A DNA stretch of 64,000 nucleotides from Clostridium merdae (lineage in GTDB: Bacteria; Bacillota; Clostridia; Oscillospirales; Acutalibacteraceae): NCBI RefSeq assembly GCF_900176635.1, contig NZ_FXLN01000004.1, positions 1,012,231 through 1,076,230 of the forward strand, written 5' to 3'. Both the position numbers and the translations under genes were made by a program. Within the stretch, counting starts at the first letter, position 1. The number at the start of each line of letters is the position of its first letter. This document shows positions 51,189-59,744 of the stretch, in pieces. Below the pieces are notes generated by a model. That model saw only the letters and a list, made by a program, of their open reading frames with translations, did not search any database and was not told where the DNA came from.

Positions 51189-52270
51189 CGAATCACCTCA
51201 CTTTCAAATAAAATATCTTCGCCCAACTGTGTGATAACCGGTGCACTTAATCGAAAAGCGTCCGTTGGAGAATCAATTCCAAAACCTTCTACCGGAGTTT
51301 TTCCGCTACCGCCAAACAGCTTGGGGGCGATATATGCCTGTACTTTATTCACAATGCCACACTGCAGTGCCGACCAATTTAAAGTGCCGCCTCCTTCCAG
51401 CAAGAGGCTGTCAATCTGCTTTTCACCGAGTCTTTTCATCAAGATGTTCAAGTCAATGTGATTCGACTTTGGCGGCACTACCATAACCTCGCAACCTGAG
51501 GCAAGATACGGCCGATGGCGGTTAATATCGGTTACAGCCGTAACGATGAGGGTAGGAGCTATATTGGTGGTAGTAACAAGCTTTGCCTGCGGCGGTGTTC
51601 TTAAAGTGGTATCACAGACTATCCGCAGGGGATTTCTGCCTTTCGCCAGCCGACAGGTCAGCATGGGGTCATCTGCAAGAACCGAGCCTACACCAACCAT
51701 AATGGCAGTGTAGCGATGCCGCTCCTCATGCACACGGTGCCGTGCCTTTTCTCCGGTAATCCATCGGGATTTCCCAGAGCGCGTAGCGATTTTTCCGTCC
51801 ATGGTCATTGCATATTTCATGACTACATAGGGCGTTTTATTTTGGATGTAATGGAAGAAGCTTTCGTTGAGCTTGTCGCATTCATCCTTTGCAACATGTT
51901 CCATCACATCAATACCACGAGAACGCAAAATAGCAATTCCTTTCCCCGCAACCAGCGGATTGGGGTCAGAAGAACCAACTACCACGCGGCTAATTCCACT
52001 TTCAATGATTGCTTTCGTACAGGGCGGTGTTTTGCCATGATGACAGCAGGGCTCTAACGTAACATAAAGCGTTGCACCGGTAGCCAATGTTTGGCAGTTG
52101 GATAGTGCGTTTCGCTCTGCGTGGAATTCCCCATATTTCTGGTGATAGCCCCGCCCAATGATCCTGCCATTCTTAACAATCACCGCGCCCACCATGGGGT
52201 TGGGGTTTACCCAGCCACAGCCTTGCTTTGCGAGCTCAATCGCAAGGCGCATATATTCTGTATCGTTCAT
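51170..52270 (-). CDS. ribD: Bifunctional riboflavin deaminase/reductase
   Basis: 366 residues. The N-terminal cytidine-deaminase-like domain has the zinc site HAERNAL and PCCHHGKTPPC; the C-terminal reductase domain includes MKYAMTMDGKIATRSGKSRWITG and LLLEGGGTLNWSAL. It converts the first GTP-derived pyrimidine into 5-amino-6-ribitylaminouracil phosphate. First gene of the operon; its leader carries an FMN riboswitch and two hairpins. The SD GGAGGTG is well spaced from the ATG. Confidence 0.96.
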   Translation of the reverse strand: MNDTEYMRLAIELAKQGCGWVNPNPMVGAVIVKNGRIIGRGYHQKYGEFHAERNALSNCQTLATGATLYVTLEPCCHHGKTPPCTKAIIESGISRVVVGSSDPNPLVAGKGIAILRSRGIDVMEHVAKDECDKLNESFFHYIQNKTPYVVMKYAMTMDGKIATRSGKSRWITGEKARHRVHEERHRYTAIMVGVGSVLADDPMLTCRLAKGRNPLRIVCDTTLRTPPQAKLVTTTNIAPTLIVTAVTDINRHRPYLASGCEVMVVPPKSNHIDLNILMKRLGEKQIDSLLLEGGGTLNWSALQCGIVNKVQAYIAPKLFGGSGKTPVEGFGIDSPTDAFRLSAPVITQLGEDILFESEVIRCSQES

Positions 52271-52286
52271 ACAGCACCTCCATAAA

Positions 52287-52327
52287 ACGAAAGAATGCCT
52301 TGAACAAAAAGTTCAGGGCATTCTTTC
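52287..52327 (-). terminator. Second hairpin in the rib leader
   Basis: Stem AAAGAATGCC.TGAAC/GTTCA.GGCATTCTTT with a short T-rich loop, ending 16 bases before the ribD ATG. The T run afterwards is short, so it may act on translation or as a weak terminator. Confidence 0.55.
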
Positions 52328-52353
52328 TACCACAGGCGCAAAACTATGCTGCT

Positions 52354-52393
52354 GCAAATAAAAAGCTCTGGAATATAAATATTCCAGAGCAAA
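52354..52393 (-). terminator. Riboswitch-controlled terminator ahead of ribD
   Basis: Perfect 11-bp stem GCTCTGGAATA/TATTCCAGAGC followed by TTTTTATTT on the minus strand, placed about 30 bases after the FMN aptamer. Confidence 0.8.
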
Positions 52394-52425
52394 AAAATGC
52401 AGACACACAGAAAACTGTAGCTGTT

Positions 52426-52532
52426 ATCTTCTTTCATCCAGACTGTACTGTCGGCCTCGGAATCTCACCGAATCATGCCTTGCGGCTCGTGGGCTTTACC
52501 ACCGGTAGGGAATTGCACCCTGCCCTGAAGAT
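52426..52532 (-). ncRNA. FMN riboswitch (RFN element)
   Basis: The minus strand carries the conserved RFN segments in order: ATCTTCAGGGCAGGGTG, CAATTCCCTACCGG, GGTAAAGCCCACGAGCC, GATTCGGTGAGATTCCGAGG, CCGACAGTACAGTCTGGATG and the closing GAAGAT. FMN binding should favour the downstream terminator and shut off riboflavin synthesis. Confidence 0.96.
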
Positions 52533-52577
52533 GTTATTCAATTGCTTTTATTTTACCACTTAATTTTATCTTGTCAA

Positions 52578-53492
52578 TCAAAAAGTATTTGAGAATTTCG
52601 TCGGTTGAATTTCTCTTGCACGCAGTACCTGATTTAGGCCCGCGAGAACACGTTTCTTATCGCCGCTCCATTTTGGGGCGATTAGATCCCGCTTAGCGCC
52701 ATCACCGGTGAGACGATGAATAACCACATTTTCTGGCAGCAGCTCCAATGCGTCGGCTACCAATTCGTAATACTCGTCCGGTTCTAACGTTCGAAACTCG
52801 CCCTGGCGATAGCTCTCTGCCAGCGCTGTCCCCTCAAGAACATGGAGCAGCTGAAGCTTGATTCCATCCGTATACCGTGCAACATGTTTGACGGTAGCCA
52901 GCATATCTGCCCGACTTTCATTCGGCAACCCGAGGATGACATGGGTGATTCGATGGACGCCCAGCACTTTCAAGTCCGCCATTGCTTTTTCATAGGCCGA
53001 AAGGGAATAACCGCGGTTGATGCGTTTTGCTGTCTCCTCATTCGAGGTCTGCAAACCCAGCTCCACCCAGAGGGGCTTTTTTGCCGCCAGTCGCTCCAGC
53101 ATTGCCAATGCATCACTCTCAAGACAGTCTGGCCTTGTTGCAATAGACAGTCCAACAATATCCGGATGCTCTGCCGCTTCCGTGTAGATACGCTCAAGGA
53201 GAACAAGGTCACCGTAGGTGCCGGTGTAACTTTGAAAGTATGCGATATACTTGAGTCCCTCGCCCTTAGCGCCAAGTATCCGCTTCGCCTCGTCAATCTG
53301 TCGCGAAACTGGAAACGCAGATGGAGCGGCGAAATCCCCAGAGCCACCCGTCGAACAGAACGTGCAGCCGCCCACGCCCACCGTACCATCCCGGTTGGGG
53401 CAGCTCGTCGAGGCAGATAGCGCTAGCTTATAAACTTTTTCGCCAAACATCTGACGACAAAAAACGTTTGCGGTGAGGTATGTGTGTGGCAT
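52578..53492 (-). CDS. TIGR01212-family radical SAM protein (YtqA-like)
   Basis: 304 residues. It resembles the YtqA/YhcC group: iron-sulfur ligands in the spread motif CPNRDGTVGVGGCTFC near residue 30, YIAYFQSYTGTYG, LSIATRPDCL and WVELGLQTSNEETAKRINRGYS, typical of radical SAM enzymes with a C-terminal extension. The reaction of this subfamily is not established. The ATG at 53492 has GGAGGTC six bases upstream; a longer frame up to 53567 runs into sequence that is part of the neighbouring repeated array and is not used. Confidence 0.88.
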   Translation of the reverse strand: MPHTYLTANVFCRQMFGEKVYKLALSASTSCPNRDGTVGVGGCTFCSTGGSGDFAAPSAFPVSRQIDEAKRILGAKGEGLKYIAYFQSYTGTYGDLVLLERIYTEAAEHPDIVGLSIATRPDCLESDALAMLERLAAKKPLWVELGLQTSNEETAKRINRGYSLSAYEKAMADLKVLGVHRITHVILGLPNESRADMLATVKHVARYTDGIKLQLLHVLEGTALAESYRQGEFRTLEPDEYYELVADALELLPENVVIHRLTGDGAKRDLIAPKWSGDKKRVLAGLNQVLRAREIQPTKFSNTF

Positions 53493-53544
53493 AGATGACC
53501 TCCGAACATTGTAATGGTATAAGTATACTAGGCTATTTAATATT

Positions 53545-53640
53545 AAATTAACGCGGATGTCCATCACAGACTTATGTTTTAAATTGTACGGTCAGTTACT
53601 TCGACTTCTGTGATTATATCACGCAGACGGATACCATCAA
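53545..53640 (-). repeat. Direct repeat, unit 1, at the end of the paralogue array
   Basis: Roughly 90 bases covering the end of the 103-residue gene and the following noncoding stretch match 54962-55055 with few changes (shared ATGTTTTAAATTGTACGGTC and TTCGACTTCTGTGAT). This marks a segmental duplication of the array. Confidence 0.65.
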
Positions 53641-53890
53641 TTCGATATTCTAAGGATTCATCGGCAGTACTGTACCATAGCTCTGTGGCTTGCTGATCTT
53701 CGACAAATTTTTCGCAAATCAAAATTTGCATCGGAGCTTCCGGAGCACGCCTCAATTTGGGAAAAACACCAAAGACCCGTTCTCCTACACAAAACTCTAC
53801 TTCACCGCCCCTTTCAATACACCATTTAAAATCACTGATAGTTTTAAAACGGTTTTCTTCCAGTGTGTTTGCTCCAATCATATACCGCAT
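53579..53890 (-). CDS. Paralogue 1 of the ISDF...RDIITEV domain family
   Basis: 103 residues, essentially one domain: FKTISDFKWCIERGGEVEF, then ILICEKFVEDQQATELWYS, then DESLEYRIDGIRLRDIITEVEVTDRTI in two parts. It is nearly the same as the C-terminal domain of the DUF4417 gene at 54998 and clearly related to 53983 and 54358. Small, soluble, acidic, with a beta-rich pattern, it looks like an immunity-type or adaptor domain, but no function is established. It belongs to a four-member tandem array. Confidence 0.7.
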   Translation of the reverse strand: MRYMIGANTLEENRFKTISDFKWCIERGGEVEFCVGERVFGVFPKLRRAPEAPMQILICEKFVEDQQATELWYSTADESLEYRIDGIRLRDIITEVEVTDRTI

Positions 53891-53982
53891 ATTTAGTACT
53901 CCCTTATAAGATTAAAAGTGGAAAAGAATAGTGTAATGATAAGTATCAAAAATTATTTAGTAATCTATGAGCATTATTTCCT

Positions 53983-54255
53983 CTAAATGGTTCGTTTAAT
54001 GACTGTCACCTGTGTAATCACATCTTGCAGGTGGTCATTACCAAGAATATATTCAAGTGAATCATCCGATGTTGAAAAAATGGATTCTTTCTCCGGCTCA
54101 TTGGTACATATTATTCGGATGCTACCTTCCTCTGACCAAATGCCATATTCTTTTCCATCCCATTCTATTACAACTTCAGCACCGTAACACATACTCATTT
54201 TGAACTCACTGATAGTATAAAAACGATAAATATCGTCTAGATTATACACACTCAT
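53983..54255 (-). CDS. Paralogue 2 of the ISDF...RDIITEV domain family
   Basis: 90 residues, the most divergent member: FYTISEFKMSMCYGAEVVIEW, then DDSLEYILGNDHLQDVITQVTVIKRTI read in two parts. It keeps the GAEV/GGEV turn and the closing I-T-V-I-x-R-T-I. A stand-alone domain, like paralogue 1. The SD GGAGGGGA lies upstream of the ATG. The array position suggests a swappable accessory protein. Confidence 0.68.
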   Translation of the reverse strand: MSVYNLDDIYRFYTISEFKMSMCYGAEVVIEWDGKEYGIWSEEGSIRIICTNEPEKESIFSTSDDSLEYILGNDHLQDVITQVTVIKRTI

Positions 54256-54357
54256 ACGTCTGGTCTCCCCTCCATGAAAAGTTTTGAACTCTGGTATTTT
54301 ATGAGTTTACAGGTATGCTTATAAACTGTTGCATTATAGAAAATCCATTAAAATCCA

Positions 54358-54939
54358 TTAGATTGATCTAAAGATAACCTCAATTTTTGTAATAATATCG
54401 CGTAGTTTTTTTCCATTAATTATATATTCTAAAACTTGATTAGCAGTGTCACACCATTTTTCCGTTTCTGGTTTATATGCTTCGCTGATATTAATCCTTC
54501 CTTCTGGATGGGTAATAGTATACGTAACATCATTCCATATAAATTCGACCTCTCCACCTCGAATTATGCAATCTTCAAAATCACTGATTGTATGAAAGCG
54601 ATTATCTTCTATGCTATTTGGCATATATCCCACCCCCTTAAAATATTTAAACTCTGGAATTTCTCCATCCCAATAATTAATATGAGGCTTTTCAAAATTA
54701 GGCTTACCATGTTTGGGACTGTTCCAATTAATGATATGGTCATGAGGATTTGAATGTATATCTGATCTTTTATGGTCTGTATAATGGCGTTCTCTTATCG
54801 CTCGGCCATCTTCGCCTATTTTGGTATCAATTCTAAACCCTCTTTTGTCATAGGTTGTCTTTATTTCTCCAGGCTTTCCTAAAAAGCGCTCATCATCCGG
54901 CTTCTTTGGCCTCCACTCTCCACCAAAGGCACTTCCCAT
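54358..54939 (-). CDS. Paralogue 3: HxNPHDH domain fused to ISDF...RDIITEV domain
   Basis: 193 residues. The N-terminal part (MGSAFGGEWRPKKPDDERFL, KIGEDGRAIRERHYTDH, HSNPHDHIINW) is shared with the middle of the DUF4417 gene and resembles a domain found at the ends of phage-like and polymorphic-toxin proteins. The His-rich stretch could bind metal. The C-terminal half is the ISDF domain. The same frame stays open for about 26 codons upstream of the ATG and matches the equivalent DDVLL-RGMGSAFGG stretch of the next gene, so this looks like a truncated copy that lost its DUF4417 part. SD poor. Confidence 0.65.
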   Translation of the reverse strand: MGSAFGGEWRPKKPDDERFLGKPGEIKTTYDKRGFRIDTKIGEDGRAIRERHYTDHKRSDIHSNPHDHIINWNSPKHGKPNFEKPHINYWDGEIPEFKYFKGVGYMPNSIEDNRFHTISDFEDCIIRGGEVEFIWNDVTYTITHPEGRINISEAYKPETEKWCDTANQVLEYIINGKKLRDIITKIEVIFRSI

Positions 54940-54961
54940 TCCTCTTAATAATACATCATCA

Positions 54962-55055
54962 TTAAATTTATGCGGATGCTCATCACAGCCGTATGTTTTA
55001 AATTGTACGGTCTGTTAATTCGACTTCTGTGATAATTTCACGTAGACGAACACCA
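54962..55055 (-). repeat. Direct repeat, unit 2, of the paralogue array
   Basis: Matches 53545-53640. It covers the stop region of the DUF4417 gene and the start of the truncated paralogue 3. Confidence 0.65.
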
Positions 55056-56386
55056 TCAATTCGATATTCTAAAGCTTCATCGGGCGAATCACACCACATT
55101 TCCGTTTCCTCTTGATTTTCAATCAGAATTTGTGAGATTAAAATTTGTTCTGGTGACTCTGGTGATTTTTTTAGTTTAGAGGAAATTCCATAGGTCTTAC
55201 CGCTCCAAATAAACACGACTTCACCGCCTGAGTTAATACACCACTTAAAATCGCTGATTGATTTAAAGCAATCATCTTCCTCACTATTTATTCTTGTAAA
55301 TGTAGTCATACGATCTACCTTTCTAAAACTTTTAAATTCTGGGATAGTGTCGTAATAATTAATCGGGGGGCTGAGCTTGGGGAATCCACTAGACCAATCA
55401 ATACTGTGGTCATGGGGATTCGTGTGATATTTTGAATTTGGTTTGTCTGTATAATGGCGTTCTATTATCGCTCGGCCATCTGCTCCAATTTTTGTGAGTC
55501 TACGATACCCACCTCTAGAGATGGTTTCCTTTATTTCTCCAGGCTTTCCTAAAAGGCGTTCATCATCCGGCTTTTTCGGCCTCCACTCTCCACCAAAGGC
55601 ACTACCCATTCCTTTTAATAATACATCATCGCGAATGACTAATCCACTTTTGATTATAATTTTGCTGTTTGGGGGTAACGGTCTTTCCCCTGTAATATAA
55701 GACACATATTTAGACGGTACATAAGGATCATCATTCATATATCGCCATGAACTTAAGTCATAATCAACGAAAATAATATCTCCCTGCATTTCTGGAAATG
55801 GTTCATTGTAGCATATGATTTTTTCTGGTTCAATACGACGCATCAACTCGTTGTATCCTTTTAGGAAAAATTCCTTCTGATCACTGTGATTATTATGTTC
55901 AGATACCATATAGGTAGATATGGCTACTACACTGCCTTTAGAAACTCCCTCAAAGCAAAAATCAAATGTATTCTCATCCCCCCAGCTTATTGATGGGATG
56001 ACGCGAATCCCTTTTGAAGCAAAATAAGCTCCACACCAGCGGTTGCGAAAGGTATTATAAAGCTGCATGATCGGAGCCATCTCTCGGTAAACACTGAAAT
56101 CTGGTGTTAATACCGCTCGATATCATCTTAGCTTTTCTAAATTATTATCTGGATTTTTCCACACTCGTTCAAATTTGTAGTCATATAGAAAGAAGTGTAC
56201 CATCCTATTTAAATAGTAATTGTTTTCCAAACTGGTTTTATCAAAACCGATTAGCCTTAGATCAGCAAAGTCATCTTCACTAAAATTCAATTTGGGTATT
56301 GTAGGCCTGACCAGTTTCCCCTCACCAGAAAATTGATTGCGGAGAAAAAAAGGACTTGTACGGTATTTATAATTTTCTTCTGTCAC
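54998..56386 (-). pseudogene. DUF4417 protein fused to HxNPHDH and ISDF domains, interrupted by an in-frame TGA
   Basis: The frame opens with GTG at 56386 (SD AAGGAG) and reads RTSPFFLRNQF...DNNLEKLR. It meets TGA at 56123-56125, then continues in the same frame as YRAVLTPDFSVYREMAPIMQLY and on through WCGAYFASKGIRVIPSISW, the DUF4417 hallmark. After it come MGSAFGGEWRPKKP, ERHYTD..HTNPHDHSIDW and a C-terminal ISDF domain, ending at 54998. Related DUF4417 proteins appear to have Trp at the interrupted place, so TGG to TGA is the simplest change. The uninterrupted product would be about 462 residues. Alternatively the 3' part is translated from the ATG at 56080 alone. Confidence 0.75.
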
Positions 56387-56397
56387 AATTAGCCACT

Positions 56398-56438
56398 CCT
56401 TAGTTATGATAAAGATAAAATTCTTTTCATAACTAAGG
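56398..56438 (-). promoter_or_regulatory. Hairpin overlapping the Shine-Dalgarno of the DUF4417 gene
   Basis: Perfect 12-bp stem CCTTAGTTATGA/TCATAACTAAGG on the minus strand. Its 3' arm ends in AAGG, the first half of the AAGGAG ribosome binding site for the GTG at 56386, so folding should reduce initiation. Confidence 0.5.
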
Positions 56439-56451
56439 GATTAACTAGAAA

Positions 56452-56477
56452 AAACTTGCATGAAATCATACAAGTTT
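56452..56477 (-). terminator. Small hairpin with T run, possible terminator
   Basis: Stem AAACTTG.ATGA/TCAT.CAAGTTT followed by TTTTTTCT on the minus strand. It sits between the element boundary and the DUF4417 gene. Confidence 0.5.
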
Positions 56478-56647
56478 CTTTAAAACGATATTAAGCACTA
56501 AGAAAAAGCGATTTGAACCTGCATGTTTTTTGACTCATTGGGGAAGATTTTCTGGGGAAAATCTTATATAGTACTTCTTGCTCTTTATCGTAGCAAGTGA
56601 CCATTCCAAATCTATTCAAGAGTTTGTTGATTTTATTTTGGTTCAAT

Positions 56648-56703
56648 AAAAACACAAACCCGAACGCTTCACCTATAAAGTGAATGTTCGGGTTTGTGTT
56701 TTT
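56648..56703 (-). terminator. Terminator overlapping the 3' end of the serine recombinase gene
   Basis: Long stem AAACACAAACCCGAAC/GTTCGGGTTTGTGTTT with an internal CTTCAC/GTGAA pair. The recombinase stop at 56673 lies inside it. The 56478-56647 interval beyond it holds no gene that I can support and probably contains the element junction. Confidence 0.7.
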
Positions 56704-58160
56704 GGTACACCACACGCCCCTAAACTCGAACATTCTATGTCTGATAAATCCAGAGTTTTACTACCTTCCTTAAAGTTAAATGTAAGAATAATCTTATCAT
56801 CATAAAGATAAATTGCATTTACAAAGCTATCCACCAATCGTTGCCGGTGATTAGGATTCTTTATATCACTGTCACGAAAACGATATAGCCAAAACAACAA
56901 TTGGTCTTTCGTCAGTAGAGGTTTCTCCATTTCTTCCTGTAAAATGCTAATTTCAATTCTGCTTTTCGCTTCTTCCAATTCATCCAACCGCCCTTTTGTA
57001 GAACTTGTGAAAATACCCTGCTGTATCGCATTGAGTATGTTTTCTATCCCCTTATTTGCTTCGGCTAGTTTTTGTTTCAACATAGGAAGAATAGTATTCT
57101 CTTTCCCCTGCAACTCAATTACTCTTTCTGCTATATCATTCATTAAACGATCGTCAAACAGCATTCTGATAGTATGATCTATCACCAGTTTTTCAATCCA
57201 ATCCTTTTTTACAGTCTTTTTATGACAGGCTTTCTTATTCTTAGCAGTAACACACTTATAGTAATGGTAGACCGTATTATTTTGGCTTGTGCCGCTCTCT
57301 CCACACATATAAGCACCGCAGCACCCACAAAATAGTTTAGTTGTAAGTAAATACATTTCTTCTCTTGCCTTTGCACGTGCAGGGGCTTTCTTATTTTTTT
57401 CTAATTTTTCAGCTACTCTGTCAAACAGTTCTTGCGGCACAATGGCTGGAACACCATTCGGTGTAATTGTATCCCGATATTTGTATTCACCAATATAGCG
57501 GCGATTTCTTAGTAGGCGTTTAACACAATCAATTCTAAGGGGTTTATTCCGATAGGTTTGGATTCCATTCGTATTCAGAAAATCTACAAGCTGCTTGACC
57601 GTAGTTCCTTCTGCATACATTTTAAACGTTTCAAGGACAATCGGAGCAGTTAAAGGGTCAATTTCAAAATACTGTTCACTGTCTATTTTATATCCAATTG
57701 GCAATCCACCGCCATTATATTTACATTTCAAAGCATTCTCTGTTAATCCTCTGATTACCTTCTCAGAAAGTTCAGCACTGTAAAACTCAGCATACCCCTC
57801 TAAAAGACTTTCCAGTAATATTCCTGTGCTGTCCTCTGCAATCGCTTCGGTTGCAGATACAACCTTTACCCCATTTTTTCTTAAGGTAGCCTTATAGTGA
57901 GCACTATCATAACGATTCCTAGCAAAACGGTCTAACTTCCAAACAAGAACAATATCAAACAAACCTTTTGCACTATTTCGAATCATATGCTGAAATTCGG
58001 GTCGGTTATCTGTTTTTGCAGATAATGCTCTATCAATATAGGTAGCCAAAACCGTAATTCCATTTTTCTCAGCATATTCTTTACATTCTCGAAGCTGTCC
58101 TTCAATACTTTCCTCTCGCTGATTATCAGAAGAATATCTGGCATAAATGACTGCTTTCAT
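56673..58160 (-). CDS. Large serine recombinase
   Basis: 495 residues. The N-terminal resolvase domain has YARYSSDNQREESIEGQ, with the catalytic Ser in YSS, and VWKLDRFARNR. It is followed by the recombinase domain (LPIGYKID..., IGEYKYRDTITP), a zinc ribbon (FCGCCGAYMCGESG with a later CVTAKNKKACHKK), and a C-terminal coiled coil (residues about 350-410). It catalyses integration and, with a partner, excision. Four-base overlap with the HTH gene upstream suggests they are made together. The intact catalytic features suggest it is active. Its last codons lie in a terminator hairpin. Confidence 0.95.
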   Translation of the reverse strand: MKAVIYARYSSDNQREESIEGQLRECKEYAEKNGITVLATYIDRALSAKTDNRPEFQHMIRNSAKGLFDIVLVWKLDRFARNRYDSAHYKATLRKNGVKVVSATEAIAEDSTGILLESLLEGYAEFYSAELSEKVIRGLTENALKCKYNGGGLPIGYKIDSEQYFEIDPLTAPIVLETFKMYAEGTTVKQLVDFLNTNGIQTYRNKPLRIDCVKRLLRNRRYIGEYKYRDTITPNGVPAIVPQELFDRVAEKLEKNKKAPARAKAREEMYLLTTKLFCGCCGAYMCGESGTSQNNTVYHYYKCVTAKNKKACHKKTVKKDWIEKLVIDHTIRMLFDDRLMNDIAERVIELQGKENTILPMLKQKLAEANKGIENILNAIQQGIFTSSTKGRLDELEEAKSRIEISILQEEMEKPLLTKDQLLFWLYRFRDSDIKNPNHRQRLVDSFVNAIYLYDDKIILTFNFKEGSKTLDLSDIECSSLGACGVPKTQTRTFTL

Positions 58161-58528
58161 TTCTCCCCCTCCTGCTGCATCATATCAACAAGCATATTCT
58201 TTAGTTTTTGGCTAACAGGTGAAGATGGATCAAAACACATATCTACAAACTGCTTTAACTCCTGATTATCTTGCGTTATTGATTCAATCACTTTGGGTTC
58301 ATTTTGATATAACTTACCTTCTGGCTGTTCGGTGCGTGCAAAGATATAGTCCATTGATACATCGAAAAAATCTGCATACCACAATAAAACCTCTAAAGGT
58401 GGTGACGATTGAGCGTTTTCATAACGATTCACACTAGCTTGTGTTAATCCAGCTATTTGAGCAAGCTTGGCTTGAGATACTCCAATGGTTTCTCTTAATA
58501 TCTTTAATCTTTTTGCTAATTGTTTCAT
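58157..58528 (-). CDS. Cro/C1-type HTH regulator
   Basis: 123 residues: the N-terminal helix-turn-helix LKILRETIGVSQAKLAQIAGLTQASVNRYENAQSSPP is followed by a helical tail with an acidic stretch. Likely a repressor or switch for the recombinase gene, with which it overlaps by four bases (ATGA). Promoter presumably in the 97-base gap upstream, which also separates it from the second HTH gene. Confidence 0.9.
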   Translation of the reverse strand: MKQLAKRLKILRETIGVSQAKLAQIAGLTQASVNRYENAQSSPPLEVLLWYADFFDVSMDYIFARTEQPEGKLYQNEPKVIESITQDNQELKQFVDMCFDPSSPVSQKLKNMLVDMMQQEGEK

Positions 58529-58625
58529 ACTATCGCTCCTTCAACTCAACTTAATTATACATATATAGATTTGTTTGTCAATTCTTTTATTGAGTTAATT
58601 GCGGTAAAAAAAAGCAAAGACGAAA

Positions 58626-58982
58626 TTAATCGTTCTTTGCTTCTGTTAATTTTATTAATTCATCTAAAGCAGCTTCTAGCACTGATAAATACTGTGTATC
58701 ACATACTTTGAGCTTTTGTTCTATTCTCTCTCTTTGAGGATTCAAATCTGTCTCTAGCTGTGGATAGAAATAGTTTTCAATAGGCAGATTGCAAATGGAT
58801 ACTAAATCATACAAAACCGGTAAGCTGGGCAAAGATCCGCTGTTTTCTATATTCGCAAGGTATCGAGGAACAATATTGACCAATTCTGCCAAGGCTCTTC
58901 GAGAAATCCCCTTTGCCATTCGAGCTTTCTTAATATCTTCACCAAGCGAAGAAAATCCAGTACATTCCTTGCGTTCTGACAT
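58626..58982 (-). CDS. Cro/C1-type HTH regulator (second)
   Basis: 118 residues. The HTH (IKKARMAKGISRRALAELVNIVPRYLANIENSGSLPSL, in two halves) is followed by a C-terminal helix with LSVLEAALDELIKLTEAK. The ATG at 58982 has GGTGGTGAATGGAAT upstream; the longer frame from 59087 is not supported. It is divergent from the PH-domain gene, so it may regulate that promoter. Confidence 0.85.
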   Translation of the reverse strand: MSERKECTGFSSLGEDIKKARMAKGISRRALAELVNIVPRYLANIENSGSLPSLPVLYDLVSICNLPIENYFYPQLETDLNPQRERIEQKLKVCDTQYLSVLEAALDELIKLTEAKND

Positions 58983-59132
58983 ATTCCATTCACCACCAAT
59001 ATTTTCTAATTGCTCTTTACATTGTAATGGCGATATCGTATAATATAAATGACTTAAAAAGCATCGATAAAACATTAAATAATTCATATCAGTGCTTTTT
59101 AAAACGTAAACAGAAACAGTGGAGGTTTAAGA

Positions 59133-59603
59133 ATGAGTTTTGCAAATGATTTGATACCCGGAGAGAAGGTTTTAGCTGTCTCCAAAAAGAACTGGACTAT
59201 TTTTATCAGTAAAAGAAACATACTTGGTGTTTTTCTCTCCCTCTTAGCATTACTATTATCACCCATACTCTCTCTTGTCATTTTGCTCGGATTTATTACG
59301 CCAACTATATTAGAATTTATAAATACGGAGCTTGTTTTAACTAATTTAAGATTACGAGGCAGACAAGGGGCTTTCAAATTAAGAACTCTGGAAAATAAGG
59401 CTTCTTATTTTAAAGGAAACGTTCGTACACGAAGCAATATGCTTCTTACAAGTTTGGGTAGCGATGATATTATTGTAGAATCATTAGGGATACAACCCTT
59501 CATTTTTACTCATATGAAAAATGCTAAAAATATAAGTAATGCACTGTACTCTTTTGATAGCAGTCAAGGAATTAAGGAAGTTCAAGTAATTAATAAAATA
59601 TAA
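59133..59603 (+). CDS. PH-domain membrane protein (bPH type)
   Basis: 156 residues. A short soluble start, two close membrane helices (about residues 28-62, SLLALLLSPILSLVILLGFITP), then a cytoplasmic bacterial PH-like domain with ELVLTNLRLRGRQGAFKLRTLENKASYF. Proteins of this kind occur in the YdbT group and in mobile elements; a role in membrane stress or in establishment of the element is possible but unproven. SD GGAGG. A perfect terminator follows. Confidence 0.8.
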   Translation: MSFANDLIPGEKVLAVSKKNWTIFISKRNILGVFLSLLALLLSPILSLVILLGFITPTILEFINTELVLTNLRLRGRQGAFKLRTLENKASYFKGNVRTRSNMLLTSLGSDDIIVESLGIQPFIFTHMKNAKNISNALYSFDSSQGIKEVQVINKI

Positions 59604-59643
59604 TACATATTATAATCCGAGAAAACTTGCCATCAATTTTCAA

Positions 59644-59684
59644 TAAAAAAATCAGCACAGCTTTTGCTGTGCTGATTTTTTTAT
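59644..59684 (+). terminator. Terminator after the PH-domain gene
   Basis: Stem AAAAAATCAGCACAGC/GCTGTGCTGATTTTTT with a TTTT loop, perfect. It can also act for the convergent HTH gene at 59745. Confidence 0.9.
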
Positions 59685-59744
59685 AAGTATCAATCAAAGT
59701 CTCGATTTGTAACTTTATTATTACATAAACAATATAAAGTCCAA

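Noticed and set aside
56491..56733. 80-codon minus-strand frame at the element boundary
   Set aside because: It overlaps the recombinase 3' end and its terminator in another frame, lacks an SD and matches nothing.
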